From the IMG/VR virus record IMGVR_UViG_3300010354_000731, positions 1-22,507 of that record: a stretch of DNA of 22,507 nt, one strand, 5' to 3'. Positions 12,452-18,834 of this stretch are shown here, one piece after another. Below the pieces are notes generated by a model. The model saw only the letters and a program-made list of their open reading frames with translations, was not told the DNA's origin and ran no database searches. Each line of letters begins with the position of its first letter. The first letter of the stretch is position 1. Source of the DNA: a virus. The translations under genes and the position numbers were made by a program.

Positions 12452-12476
12452 CCCTCGCTTCACGGCGAGGGTTTTT
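12452..12476 (+). terminator. Intrinsic terminator of the tRNA-tmRNA operon
   Basis: CCCTCGC, 6-nt loop TTCACG, GCGAGGG, then TTTTT. It closes the unit that starts at the 11432 promoter. Confidence 0.9.
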
Positions 12477-12516
12477 GTTTATACATATAAGTGAACTTAC
12501 AAAAGGGGAAAACAAC

Positions 12517-13284
12517 ATGGGAAGATTTACCACTATGCTTGTGACTCTTTTCGTCATGACGACATCCGCATTCGCTCAGACGGATCCAAATGCCAAACTG
12601 AATTTGGTGCTTGAACAGCCAGAAACAAACATTCAAGTCGGAGAAACATTTGAGATTCCTCTGATGGTTTCCGCTGCAACCACTCCACAGCGATATGTCG
12701 TTGCAGACATTGTGTTTGGTTGGAACACCGAGCATCTTGAGTTCGTAGGCATCTCGCATGAGGGTTCGCATCCCCTCATATGGAGGCAGAATCCAACAGG
12801 TCTTCCGTACTGCCCACCTGGTCAGACGCATGGTTGTGGTGATTTCTACGGCATCAATGAACTACCAATACCCGCTGATGGAAATGGACTGTACTACGGC
12901 TACAATGTCATCGGATCGAACTTCGTAGTCACTGAGCCTGTACAGATAGTGAAGTTCATCTTCAAGGCACTTGCACCTGTATCTGCAACAGAGATTCAGT
13001 TGCTTCCCGAGCATACTGTCTACTACACCGCATTGACTGTGATCTATGGCAGCAGTGTGCCAGGAATGGTTGTGACGGGAACAACTACAAATGCAGTAGT
13101 CACCATTGTTCCTACGAACATTGCAGGAGATTTCAATGGAGATGGAACTGTTAATTCTGAGGATATGTCACAACTACTGACCAATTGGGGACTCAATTCA
13201 TTCAAGGCAAACCCATACGATCTCGACGGGGATGGAACGGTAGGCAGTGGAGACTTAGCGATTCTCCTCACCAACTGGTCTTGA
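12517..13284 (+). CDS. Exported cohesin-like/dockerin protein
   Basis: 255 residues. The start at 12517 follows AAAAGGGG and gives a signal peptide (MGRFTTMLVTLFVMTTSAFA, cut before QTDP); a longer frame would run through the tmRNA terminator. Residues about 25-195 resemble a cohesin/Ig-like beta-sandwich (LNLVLEQPETNIQVGETFEIPLMV, given in parts; VADIVFGWNTEHLEFVG; VQIVKFIFKAL). The C-terminus is a type I dockerin with two calcium loops: GDFNGDGTVNSEDM and DLDGDGTVGSGDL, each followed by LLTNW. This is the form abundant in planctomycete exported proteins. More GC-rich than its surroundings, with its own terminator; likely a horizontally acquired cargo gene. It would act outside the cytoplasm, perhaps in surface adhesion or polysaccharide contact (inference). 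Confidence 0.85.
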   Translation: MGRFTTMLVTLFVMTTSAFAQTDPNAKLNLVLEQPETNIQVGETFEIPLMVSAATTPQRYVVADIVFGWNTEHLEFVGISHEGSHPLIWRQNPTGLPYCPPGQTHGCGDFYGINELPIPADGNGLYYGYNVIGSNFVVTEPVQIVKFIFKALAPVSATEIQLLPEHTVYYTALTVIYGSSVPGMVVTGTTTNAVVTIVPTNIAGDFNGDGTVNSEDMSQLLTNWGLNSFKANPYDLDGDGTVGSGDLAILLTNWS

Positions 13285-13306
13285 CATTGGGGATCTAGAA
13301 TTGACT

Positions 13307-13335
13307 CAACCCCTATTAGTAGGGGTTGTTTTTTA
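13307..13335 (+). terminator. Intrinsic terminator after the dockerin gene
   Basis: CAACCCCTA, loop TTAG, TAGGGGTTG, followed by a T-run. Confidence 0.9.
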
Positions 13336-13414
13336 TATACATACAATAGGAATGGCGTGGTGACTTTTTAATTTTGCTATATTATCTCTTTGGGTTTTAT
13401 TATAAGGATAGGAT

Positions 13415-13744
13415 ATGCAAAATAATAATGATATACACGAAGATTTATTACGGTACGGTATAGACTTAGGATTTCTTCTTTCAGGTTTCTTTGGTGCTTT
13501 ATTATTAAACATCAGGAACAAAAAGAAAACAATTGGAAAATCAATTCTTTGTATTGCGGCAGGAACATTATCTGCAAATTATTTAACCCCATTGATACTA
13601 ACACTTGCTCCTACATCTATACAGGATAAAGGAAAATATGCTGTGGCGTTTATGATGGGTTATATGGGATTGAAGGGATTAGAATTTATTGTTGATATTT
13701 TTGCAGATCAATTAAAAAATAAAAAAGCAAAAAAGAACGATTGA
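13415..13744 (+). CDS. Holin-like membrane protein
   Basis: 109 residues. AAGGATAGGAT precedes the ATG. Three hydrophobic segments: about residues 18-32 (LGFLLSGFFGALLLNI), 43-66 (SILCIAAGTLSANYLTPLILTLA, given in part) and 74-95 (YAVAFMMGYMGLKGLEFIVDIF), with a strongly Lys-rich cytoplasmic tail (DQLKNKKAKKND). Length, three spans and basic tail fit class I-like phage holins, but other small membrane proteins look alike. No endolysin was found beside it. Confidence 0.6.
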   Translation: MQNNNDIHEDLLRYGIDLGFLLSGFFGALLLNIRNKKKTIGKSILCIAAGTLSANYLTPLILTLAPTSIQDKGKYAVAFMMGYMGLKGLEFIVDIFADQLKNKKAKKND

Positions 13745-13768
13745 CATAGATAATTGTGGAGATATACT
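13741..13768 (+). promoter_or_regulatory. Sigma70-like promoter abutting a start codon
   Basis: TTGACA 13741-13746, 16-nt spacer, TATACT 13763-13768, immediately before the ATG at 13769. A transcript would begin downstream of that ATG, so this may serve the gene at 14013, or be coincidental. Confidence 0.4.
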
Positions 13769-13999
13769 ATGGCAAAAGAAGTGAAAAGAAATGAATTAAT
13801 TCATGTTCAGTTTGAAAAAGATGATCGTTGTATCGACATGCTACTTACACAATCGGAAATAGAAAAAGGTGTAGCAAGAGCATTAGATACAAAAAACTAT
13901 GATCTTTTATGTAAAAATTGCTGCACATGCTGGCCTGTGGAAAAACCACCAAAATGTAATTTTTGGGATCGTTTAATGTTTAAGTGTTCGTCAAAATAA
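13769..13999 (+). CDS. Small cysteine-rich protein
   Basis: 76 residues. The ATG at 13769 is preceded by GTGGAG (7-nt gap). The C-terminal half holds a Cys cluster (CKNCCTCWPVEKPPKC, then FKCSS), suggesting metal binding or disulphide bonds. The N-terminal part is charged (KEVKRNELIHVQFEKDDRCIDMLL, given in part). Lies between the holin-like and Lsm-like genes. No family recognised. Confidence 0.7.
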   Translation: MAKEVKRNELIHVQFEKDDRCIDMLLTQSEIEKGVARALDTKNYDLLCKNCCTCWPVEKPPKCNFWDRLMFKCSSK

Positions 14000-14012
14000 A
14001 AAGGAGTATATT

Positions 14013-14330
14013 ATGTCAGTGAAGATTATTCGTCTATTAAGTGGTGAAGAAATTATTTGTAATTTTCAAAAGAACGATGATGGTACTGTTCTTCTTAAGA
14101 ATCCATCAATTTTAATCCCATCCCCCGAAGGTAAACTTCTTCTTGCAAAGTGGATTCCATATGCAAAGACAGACGATGGAATTGTTATGGATGCGAAGAA
14201 TATTATCTTCTCTCTTGATGCTCAAAAGGAACTTGAAGATCACTTTACAAATGTTGTTGTAAATAATCTTGTTGTTCCTGGCAAGAAGATTGTAGATCCA
14301 TCAGCATCTGGACTAAAACTAACAGTTTAA
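14013..14330 (+). CDS. Conserved Lsm-like beta-barrel phage protein
   Basis: 105 residues; ideal AAAAGGAG 7 nt before the ATG. MSVKIIRLLSGEEIICNFQK, then KNPSIL, KWIPYAKTDDGIVMDAKNIIF and C-terminal DPSASGLKLTV match a small protein that I recall as frequent in T4-like marine phages: V..I.L.SGE.........KNP..L...P, WIP....., V....V.F. The SGEEI opening and strand order suggest an Sm/Lsm-like fold. RNA-related role possible, not shown. Confidence 0.75.
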   Translation: MSVKIIRLLSGEEIICNFQKNDDGTVLLKNPSILIPSPEGKLLLAKWIPYAKTDDGIVMDAKNIIFSLDAQKELEDHFTNVVVNNLVVPGKKIVDPSASGLKLTV

Positions 14331-14332
14331 AC

Positions 14333-14360
14333 TTGACAACGGGAATATCCGTGGTATAAT
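14333..14360 (+). promoter_or_regulatory. Sigma70-type promoter for tRNA-Arg
   Basis: TTGACA 14333-14338, 16-nt spacer, TATAAT 14355-14360; the tRNA starts 9 nt later, the same distance as at tRNA-Ile. Confidence 0.85.
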
Positions 14361-14368
14361 AGTGGCAT

Positions 14369-14442
14369 GTTCCCGTAGCTCAGTTGGATAGAGCATCGGT
14401 TTTCTAAACCGATGGTCAGAGGTTCGAGTCCTCTCGGGAATG
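14369..14442 (+). tRNA. tRNA-Arg(TCT)
   Basis: Acceptor GTTCCCG/CGGGAAT (G-U at the end), D-arm with AGCTCAGTTGGATAGAGC, anticodon arm TCGGT-TTTCTAA-ACCGA with TCT (reads AGA), T-arm AGAGG-TTCGAGT-CCTCT, discriminator G. Confidence 0.93.
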
Positions 14443-14561
14443 TTATGAATAATGTTAAACTAAACAAGGTGTGGCGTCGAGTTAGACTTTCTAATCCAAA
14501 ATTTTTAAATCCAGACATGAGTTGGTATACTTATGTCCTAACAACTAAAGGAGTTTTGTTT

Positions 14562-14852
14562 ATGAAGAATCGTAATTTTATTATCGGACTTGCGTTTGCT
14601 GGACTTGCTATTCAAGTGTTTACTCTTGTATGCGGAGATGCCCTTCTTCGTTCATATTCAGATGCATTTAATGCCGTATCAGCAATTACCCTCTTTCTTG
14701 CGCTAATCGGTATGATTTGGAATCAACCAACATCAGTTGATCGTATTCGTGAGATTGATGATATGTACCGTGACATCGATCAAATTTATCGTTATATTGA
14801 CGATACTGCTCGCGATATTCGCGATGAAATTCGTGATTCTGAAAAGAAGTGA
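14562..14852 (+). CDS. Membrane protein with charged C-terminal helix
   Basis: 96 residues from the ATG at 14562, which has AAAGGAG 8 nt upstream. The frame is open back to 14445, just after tRNA-Arg, so a longer form with a basic N-terminus (MNNVKLNKVWRRVRL) is possible. Two hydrophobic spans: about 5-24 (FIIGLAFAGLAIQVFTLVCG) and 34-53 (NAVSAITLFLALIGMIW), then an amphipathic charged helix with repeated DDMYRDIDQIYRYIDDTARDIRDEIRD (given here in part) of roughly heptad or 11-mer spacing. Function unknown; membrane-anchored coiled coil. Confidence 0.75.
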   Translation: MKNRNFIIGLAFAGLAIQVFTLVCGDALLRSYSDAFNAVSAITLFLALIGMIWNQPTSVDRIREIDDMYRDIDQIYRYIDDTARDIRDEIRDSEKK

Positions 14853-14870
14853 ATTTCTAAATAGTAGTAG

Positions 14871-15089
14871 ATGCTTAAGGCAACATATACTTACTCATTC
14901 TTAGAGTTAAGTGGTAAACCAAAAAGATTTATAGAATCAAAAACTGATTGTAAAATCATCGGTTACGGTGTCTCAACGGACACCGTAACCTTTTCTGTTT
15001 TGTACGAAGATACAAACGCATTCAACCAGATCAACAAAAATCTTCAGGATAAATTTGGTATTTGTCCTCAAGACATTTATTTCATTTAG
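14871..15089 (+). CDS. Small hypothetical protein with a hairpin inside its gene
   Basis: 72 residues: MLKATYTYSFLELSGKPKRF and on; an alternating strand/helix sequence with DTVTFSVLYEDTNAFNQINKNLQ (in part), compatible with a ferredoxin-like fold. No good Shine-Dalgarno. The middle of the gene contains a perfect 12-bp inverted repeat (separate entry). No family recognised. Confidence 0.7.
   Translation: MLKATYTYSFLELSGKPKRFIESKTDCKIIGYGVSTDTVTFSVLYEDTNAFNQINKNLQDKFGICPQDIYFI
14961..14990 (+). repeat. Perfect 12-bp inverted repeat inside a CDS, followed by a T-rich tract
   Basis: GGTTACGGTGTC, loop TCAACG, GACACCGTAACC, then TTTTCTGTTTT. The shape is that of an intrinsic terminator, but it lies within codons of the gene at 14871. 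Confidence 0.85.
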
Positions 15090-15097
15090 GAGGGGTC

Positions 15098-15265
15098 ATG
15101 CACCTCTACACCGTTAATGCAGAGCAAGTCATTTTTCACACAATTTCAGTATTGGCAAGAAATGAAGATGAAGCAAAAAGTTCGGTAAATGAAATAATAA
15201 AAAATAAAAAACCTTTATCGACTACTCAATGCATTGAGATAACGAGAGTCAAGGAAGAAAATTAA
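15098..15265 (+). CDS. Small hypothetical protein (55 aa)
   Basis: The start at 15098 has AGGAGGGG just upstream, one of the best ribosome-binding sites in the window; an in-frame start at 15062 is inside the previous gene and is rejected. MHLYTVNAEQVIFHTISVLA then NEDEAKSSVNEIIKNKK. This is like a short beta-alpha-beta module seen in many phage proteins of unknown role. It overlaps the end of the minus-strand gene at 15262. Confidence 0.75.
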   Translation: MHLYTVNAEQVIFHTISVLARNEDEAKSSVNEIIKNKKPLSTTQCIEITRVKEEN

Positions 15266-16305
15266 AAAGGTCTTCCGTAGAAACTATTTTTGCTATTGTT
15301 GTTTTTGAGTACGGGACCAGATATTGTATTGATGCTTGCCACAGCATTGACTAGATTACTAGTTATGGTAATCAAATTGTCTGTTGTGTCTTTTTGAATT
15401 GCTGTATCTGTTTCTGGAGTTGCACAGAACGTTCCAAGTGTAATTTCTGTCTCAATGCCATTTATTTTGCTTGATCTAAATCTACATTGAGATATTGTGC
15501 TGTTATTTGTGCAACTTACAACAACTCCATTAAAATATTCTATGCAAGCACCAACTTCTGTTTCAGAAAGACTTGGTTCATTTTCATATGCATCTACTAC
15601 GGGAATATAAACAGAAACAGTTGTTTTGGTATCAGTTAAATCTATGTTTGTAAGATCTGCATTTAACAAAACATATTCGTTTCCATCAGAATCTACATTG
15701 ATATCTAATACCTTTACAGGATCTTCCATTTCAGTTATCTTTACATAGTCCCCAATTTTAATTGAAAGATAATTAAATGAATTTTTTGTATCTTTTCCGA
15801 GACGATTTTTAATCATGCTTATAACAGTATCAGATTTTAAAGATACAGGAACAATGTATGGAATTTGTTCAAATCTATTTTTATCATAACGATTTAATTT
15901 TGAAGAAAGATTTGTGGTAGATATTACATCTGCTTCGATGATTCCATTATAAAAGTTTTTGAATTTATAAGTTCCAGATATGTCAGCAGAAACTTTAAGA
16001 TTTACATCATTATAAATTCCATTATAAAGATTAAATGTACATCCATGTGGTATCTGTGTAAAGTATCCAGATACGGTTGAGTCGAGTCCTGTGTTTGTTT
16101 GATTTGTATAATCAATTAAACATTTAGTATTTGAATCATAATAGATTATATTTGGAGTGGATACAATTCCACGATTTAACGAACTTAATTCTGATTTATA
16201 TTTTTCAATTTTAAGAGCGTAAAAGAAACCTTCACGAACAAGAACTAATCTTTCTTTCTTGTTTTGAGTGGTTTTACTGAAATTGTATATTTTTTGATGT
16301 ATCAC
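15262..16305 (-). CDS. Probable virion structural protein
   Basis: 347 residues, GTG start overlapping the upstream stop (GTGA at 16305-16302), so translation is coupled to the fibre-like gene. Rich in Asn, Thr, Ser, Ile and Val with many predicted beta strands (SVYIPVVDAYENEPS, CIEYFNGVVVSC, and KIGDYVKITEMEDPVKVLDI in part). The N-terminus is basic (MIHQKIYNFSKTTQNKKERL). Pairing with the fibre-like gene suggests a fibre-associated or baseplate component; no named family recognised. Confidence 0.75.
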   Translation of the reverse strand: MIHQKIYNFSKTTQNKKERLVLVREGFFYALKIEKYKSELSSLNRGIVSTPNIIYYDSNTKCLIDYTNQTNTGLDSTVSGYFTQIPHGCTFNLYNGIYNDVNLKVSADISGTYKFKNFYNGIIEADVISTTNLSSKLNRYDKNRFEQIPYIVPVSLKSDTVISMIKNRLGKDTKNSFNYLSIKIGDYVKITEMEDPVKVLDINVDSDGNEYVLLNADLTNIDLTDTKTTVSVYIPVVDAYENEPSLSETEVGACIEYFNGVVVSCTNNSTISQCRFRSSKINGIETEITLGTFCATPETDTAIQKDTTDNLITITSNLVNAVASINTISGPVLKNNNSKNSFYGRPF

Positions 16306-17549
16306 GATCCAATGTAAGTTAGATTTGCAGTTCCTGATGCAGTACGAACAAATACTGATCCTAATGTTCCAATCTCTAAGAAGATAATTTCACCTGGACT
16401 TAAAATGTAACCATTAGTTGTTGTTGCCGTTGCTAATGAGTTTCCAACGTAGATATCTACAGTGTTTGTGATTGGCGATTTGAGAGTTACACCTGTTCTC
16501 AATTGACTTGAACCAAGAACAGCGGGAGTGACTGTTAATGCCTTTTGACCATGTTGGAAAGTTGTTGGTCTTGTGGTTGAAGCAATATTTACCTTTGCTC
16601 CTGCGCCACTCGCATTTACGAGATTTAATATATCTAAAGCATAACTTGCGTTGGTTGCAACTGTATCGATATTTGTCTTAAGGTCTTCAATACTTGAGAT
16701 GAGATCTGTATCGTCAATTGTAACCGAACCAGAAACGCCTACAGGGACTGCTGAGTAAGCACCAATCTCTACTGCACCGCCAGCAAGACTGCCTTGTATG
16801 GTCACAGGAGTTCCACTAGTAGTGCCTTGTATACGAAGACCATTGCCAGCAACATCGTTGGTAACTCCAATTGTACTCGCAAGAGAAACACTGAAAGTAA
16901 AACCAGTGTTTGTTACTGCAACTTTGAGGGCGTCACCTGATCGACCAAGAGCAGATCCACCAGAATTAAGATTTACTTCGACAAAGGTTGAACCCGCAGG
17001 ACCATATACAGAAACAGAATCATCGATTGCTGTAAGTTGGAATCCTCCACTAATTCCTACATTTCCATAAACATAAACACTATCTGTTGCAGAAGACAGT
17101 CTTCTGCCTCCAGTAATTCCTATTGCAGTAGCACCACTTATTCCAAATATTCCAATATTATTATTAACATTTACATTACCAGTGACCCCAACTGGTACAC
17201 CATTTGCAATGCCTTGTATAGTTCCCGTAATGCCTACTCTTGGATCTGTGGAAAAGGTGCTGCCTATTACCTTTATAGGAAACGCATCATTGGTCTTTAC
17301 AAAGAAATATCCAGTACCAGAAACTGTGCCGCTGACAGGAATGGTAGTGCCTGTAATTCCGTAAATTCTAACAGGTGCTGGAGCAGATTCAGAAACTCTA
17401 TAAGTGTTATTTTCATCGCCCCATGCTAGTTTTGATATTTGAGCATGTGAAGCACTGAATCCGACTGCTCCGCTAGTACCATAATCAGTTGCAATGACTG
17501 CGGTTCCAGATGCTATCGAAATTTCAATGTTGTCAGCGGTATATGGCAT
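16302..17549 (-). CDS. Fibre-like virion protein with VPVxVxG repeats
   Basis: 415 residues. AAAGGATT precedes the ATG. Gly/Ser/Thr/Val-rich, with recurring V-P-V-x-[VI]-x-G units: IPVSGTVSGT, VPVGVTGNVNV, TPVTIQGSLAG, VPVGVSGSVTI, plus IGITG/VGISGG, giving a long beta-rich repeat region (residues about 60-285). A helical stretch (DLISSIEDLKTNIDTVATNA) follows, then a C-terminal beta-sandwich-like domain with NTVDIYVGNSLATATTTNGY and ending LTYIGS, of a type common in tail-fibre or decoration proteins. TATATAAACA lies before the ATG but is not an exact late box. Likely on the virion surface; receptor role not shown. Confidence 0.8.
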   Translation of the reverse strand: MPYTADNIEISIASGTAVIATDYGTSGAVGFSASHAQISKLAWGDENNTYRVSESAPAPVRIYGITGTTIPVSGTVSGTGYFFVKTNDAFPIKVIGSTFSTDPRVGITGTIQGIANGVPVGVTGNVNVNNNIGIFGISGATAIGITGGRRLSSATDSVYVYGNVGISGGFQLTAIDDSVSVYGPAGSTFVEVNLNSGGSALGRSGDALKVAVTNTGFTFSVSLASTIGVTNDVAGNGLRIQGTTSGTPVTIQGSLAGGAVEIGAYSAVPVGVSGSVTIDDTDLISSIEDLKTNIDTVATNASYALDILNLVNASGAGAKVNIASTTRPTTFQHGQKALTVTPAVLGSSQLRTGVTLKSPITNTVDIYVGNSLATATTTNGYILSPGEIIFLEIGTLGSVFVRTASGTANLTYIGS

Positions 17550-17593
17550 GTATTTAATCCTTTATGTTTATATATAACCAATATTAATCGTAC

Positions 17594-17621
17594 TTGACAA
17601 TTGATATTTCATAACTATAAT
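17594..17621 (+). promoter_or_regulatory. Sigma70-type promoter for gp33
   Basis: TTGACA 17594-17599, 16-nt spacer, TATAAT 17616-17621. The ATG at 17629 is where transcription would start, implying a leaderless or nearly leaderless mRNA. Confidence 0.85.
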
Positions 17622-17628
17622 ACGAATC

Positions 17629-17856
17629 ATGATATTTCACATAACAAAGGAAGAATTTTCAAAGAGAATTGAAAAATACGTTAAGTCAAATAATTGCACT
17701 TATATGGATGCAGTTATTCATTTTTTAGAGGAGTATTCTTTTGATTTTTCTATGGGTTCAAAACTATTATCTCAACCTATTATTGAAAAAATAGAAGGAG
17801 AAGCAAAAGATTTAAATCTTTTACCTAAAAATAAAAACAAATTACCTTTCGCTTGA
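17629..17856 (+). CDS. gp33: gp33-like late transcription coactivator
   Basis: 75 residues, shorter than T4 gp33 (112). It matches the short gp33 form of T4-like cyanophages: KEEFSKRIEKYVKSNNCTYMDAVIHFLEE (given in part), then LLSQPIIEKIEGEAKDLNLLP and a C-terminal KLPFA. gp33 binds the RNA polymerase beta flap and links it to the gp45 clamp and gp55 at TATAAATA late promoters, which are present in this window. The position directly before gp32 matches the T4 33-59-32 order with gene 59 absent here. No Shine-Dalgarno is seen. Confidence 0.8.
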   Translation: MIFHITKEEFSKRIEKYVKSNNCTYMDAVIHFLEEYSFDFSMGSKLLSQPIIEKIEGEAKDLNLLPKNKNKLPFA

Positions 17857-17881
17857 CAGGGTATAAATACCATAGTATAAT
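17853..17881 (+). promoter_or_regulatory. Overlapping early and late promoter of gp32
   Basis: TTGACA 17853-17858, 17-nt spacer, TATAAT 17876-17881; an exact late box TATAAATA lies inside the spacer (17862-17869). Confidence 0.8.
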
Positions 17882-17887
17882 AAAGAG

Positions 17888-17930
17888 GTGGGGAGTTCCC
17901 GCCACATAAAAGTCCGAAGGAGATCTTCGG
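17888..17930 (+). promoter_or_regulatory. Structured leader of gp32 mRNA (candidate autoregulatory operator)
   Basis: Hairpin A: GTGG.GG (17888-17893) with CC.CCAC (17899-17905), one bulged G. Hairpin B: CCGAAG (17914-17919), loop GAGAT, CTTCGG (17925-17930), which contains the AAGGAG purine motif. In T4, gp32 represses its own translation by binding its leader from an upstream pseudoknot; these hairpins could be the counterpart, but a pseudoknot was not established. Confidence 0.5.
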
Positions 17931-17946
17931 GGAAAGTAGAGTAAAA

Positions 17947-18819
17947 ATGAAGAATAGTAAGAGTAGCATTGATAAACTTATTGGTCTTTTGGAAGAGAAG
18001 TCGGAAACCAAAAACTATAAGGATGATCGCTTCTGGCGACCAGAACAAGATAAGTCTGGCAACGGAATGGCAATTGTGCGATTCCTTCCAGGTCTAGAAA
18101 ACGATACACCAATCGTTCCCCTCAATTCACATGCATTTCAAGGACCAGGTGGTTGGTATATTGAAAACTGCCTGACAACCATTGGTCAAAAAGATCCCGT
18201 GGTTGAAGTCAATACCATGCTATGGAATACAGGTCTGGATTCTGACAAGGATATTGCTCGTAAGCGCAAGATCAAGAAGCATTTCATTTCAAATGTATAT
18301 GTTGTTTCTGATCCCGCAAATCCACAAAACGAAGGAAAGGTATTCCTTTTCAAGTATGGTGAGCAAATTAAGAAACTTCTTCTTGAAGCAATGAAAGATG
18401 CTTATGAGGATGAGAAGATTAATCCCTTTAGCATTGATTCTGATGGTGCTAACTTTAGAATCAAGATCAAGCGCGAGAGTGGTTATATCACCTATAACTA
18501 CAGCAAGTTTGATTCAAAGAATGATCTAGTAAAAGATCAATCAGCAAAGGATCGAATTCTTAAGTCTCAGTATCCACTAAAACCATTCAATGATCCAGCA
18601 AACTTTAAGTCATACGATGAACTTAAGGCAAGAATGAATGAAGTTCTTGGTGGAGATGTTCGTGGTATTGCTACCTCTCAACTTACTGCAGAGGATGTTT
18701 CTGAATCTCTTGTGGAGAAGAAACCACAAATGAAGGAACGTAAACCAGTTCCCGTTTCAGAAGAAGATGACGATACTGATGGTCTAGAGATTTGGAAAAG
18801 TTTAAAGTCTAAAGATTAA
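17947..18819 (+). CDS. gp32: Single-stranded DNA-binding protein gp32
   Basis: 290 residues (T4: 301). Core DRFWRPEQDKSGNGMAIVRF, NSHAFQGPGGWYIENC, LWNTGLDSDKDIARKRKIKK, HFISNVYVV, EGKVFLFKYGEQI and NPFSIDSDGANFRIKIKR follow the T4-type gp32 core in order. The N-terminal basic region needed for cooperative binding is short (MKNSKSSIDKLIGLLEEK); the C-terminus is acidic (SEEDDDTDGLEIW), the docking tail for replication partners. The T4 zinc site (His64, Cys77, Cys87, Cys90) is incomplete: one Cys remains, while the CxxC pair is replaced by KDPVVE. It coats single-stranded DNA in replication, recombination and repair. A terminator sits just downstream, inside the convergent gene. Confidence 0.92.
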   Translation: MKNSKSSIDKLIGLLEEKSETKNYKDDRFWRPEQDKSGNGMAIVRFLPGLENDTPIVPLNSHAFQGPGGWYIENCLTTIGQKDPVVEVNTMLWNTGLDSDKDIARKRKIKKHFISNVYVVSDPANPQNEGKVFLFKYGEQIKKLLLEAMKDAYEDEKINPFSIDSDGANFRIKIKRESGYITYNYSKFDSKNDLVKDQSAKDRILKSQYPLKPFNDPANFKSYDELKARMNEVLGGDVRGIATSQLTAEDVSESLVEKKPQMKERKPVPVSEEDDDTDGLEIWKSLKSKD

Positions 18820-18834
18820 TCAGCACAATTCAAA

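Noticed and set aside
12385-12516. An extended N-terminus for the dockerin gene starting at 12385
   Set aside because: It would run through the tmRNA tag region and the terminator; the start at 12517 has a ribosome-binding site and a proper signal peptide.
16798-17429. Plus-strand ORFs across the fibre-like gene
   Set aside because: Low-complexity shadows of the repetitive minus-strand gene; no ribosome-binding sites.
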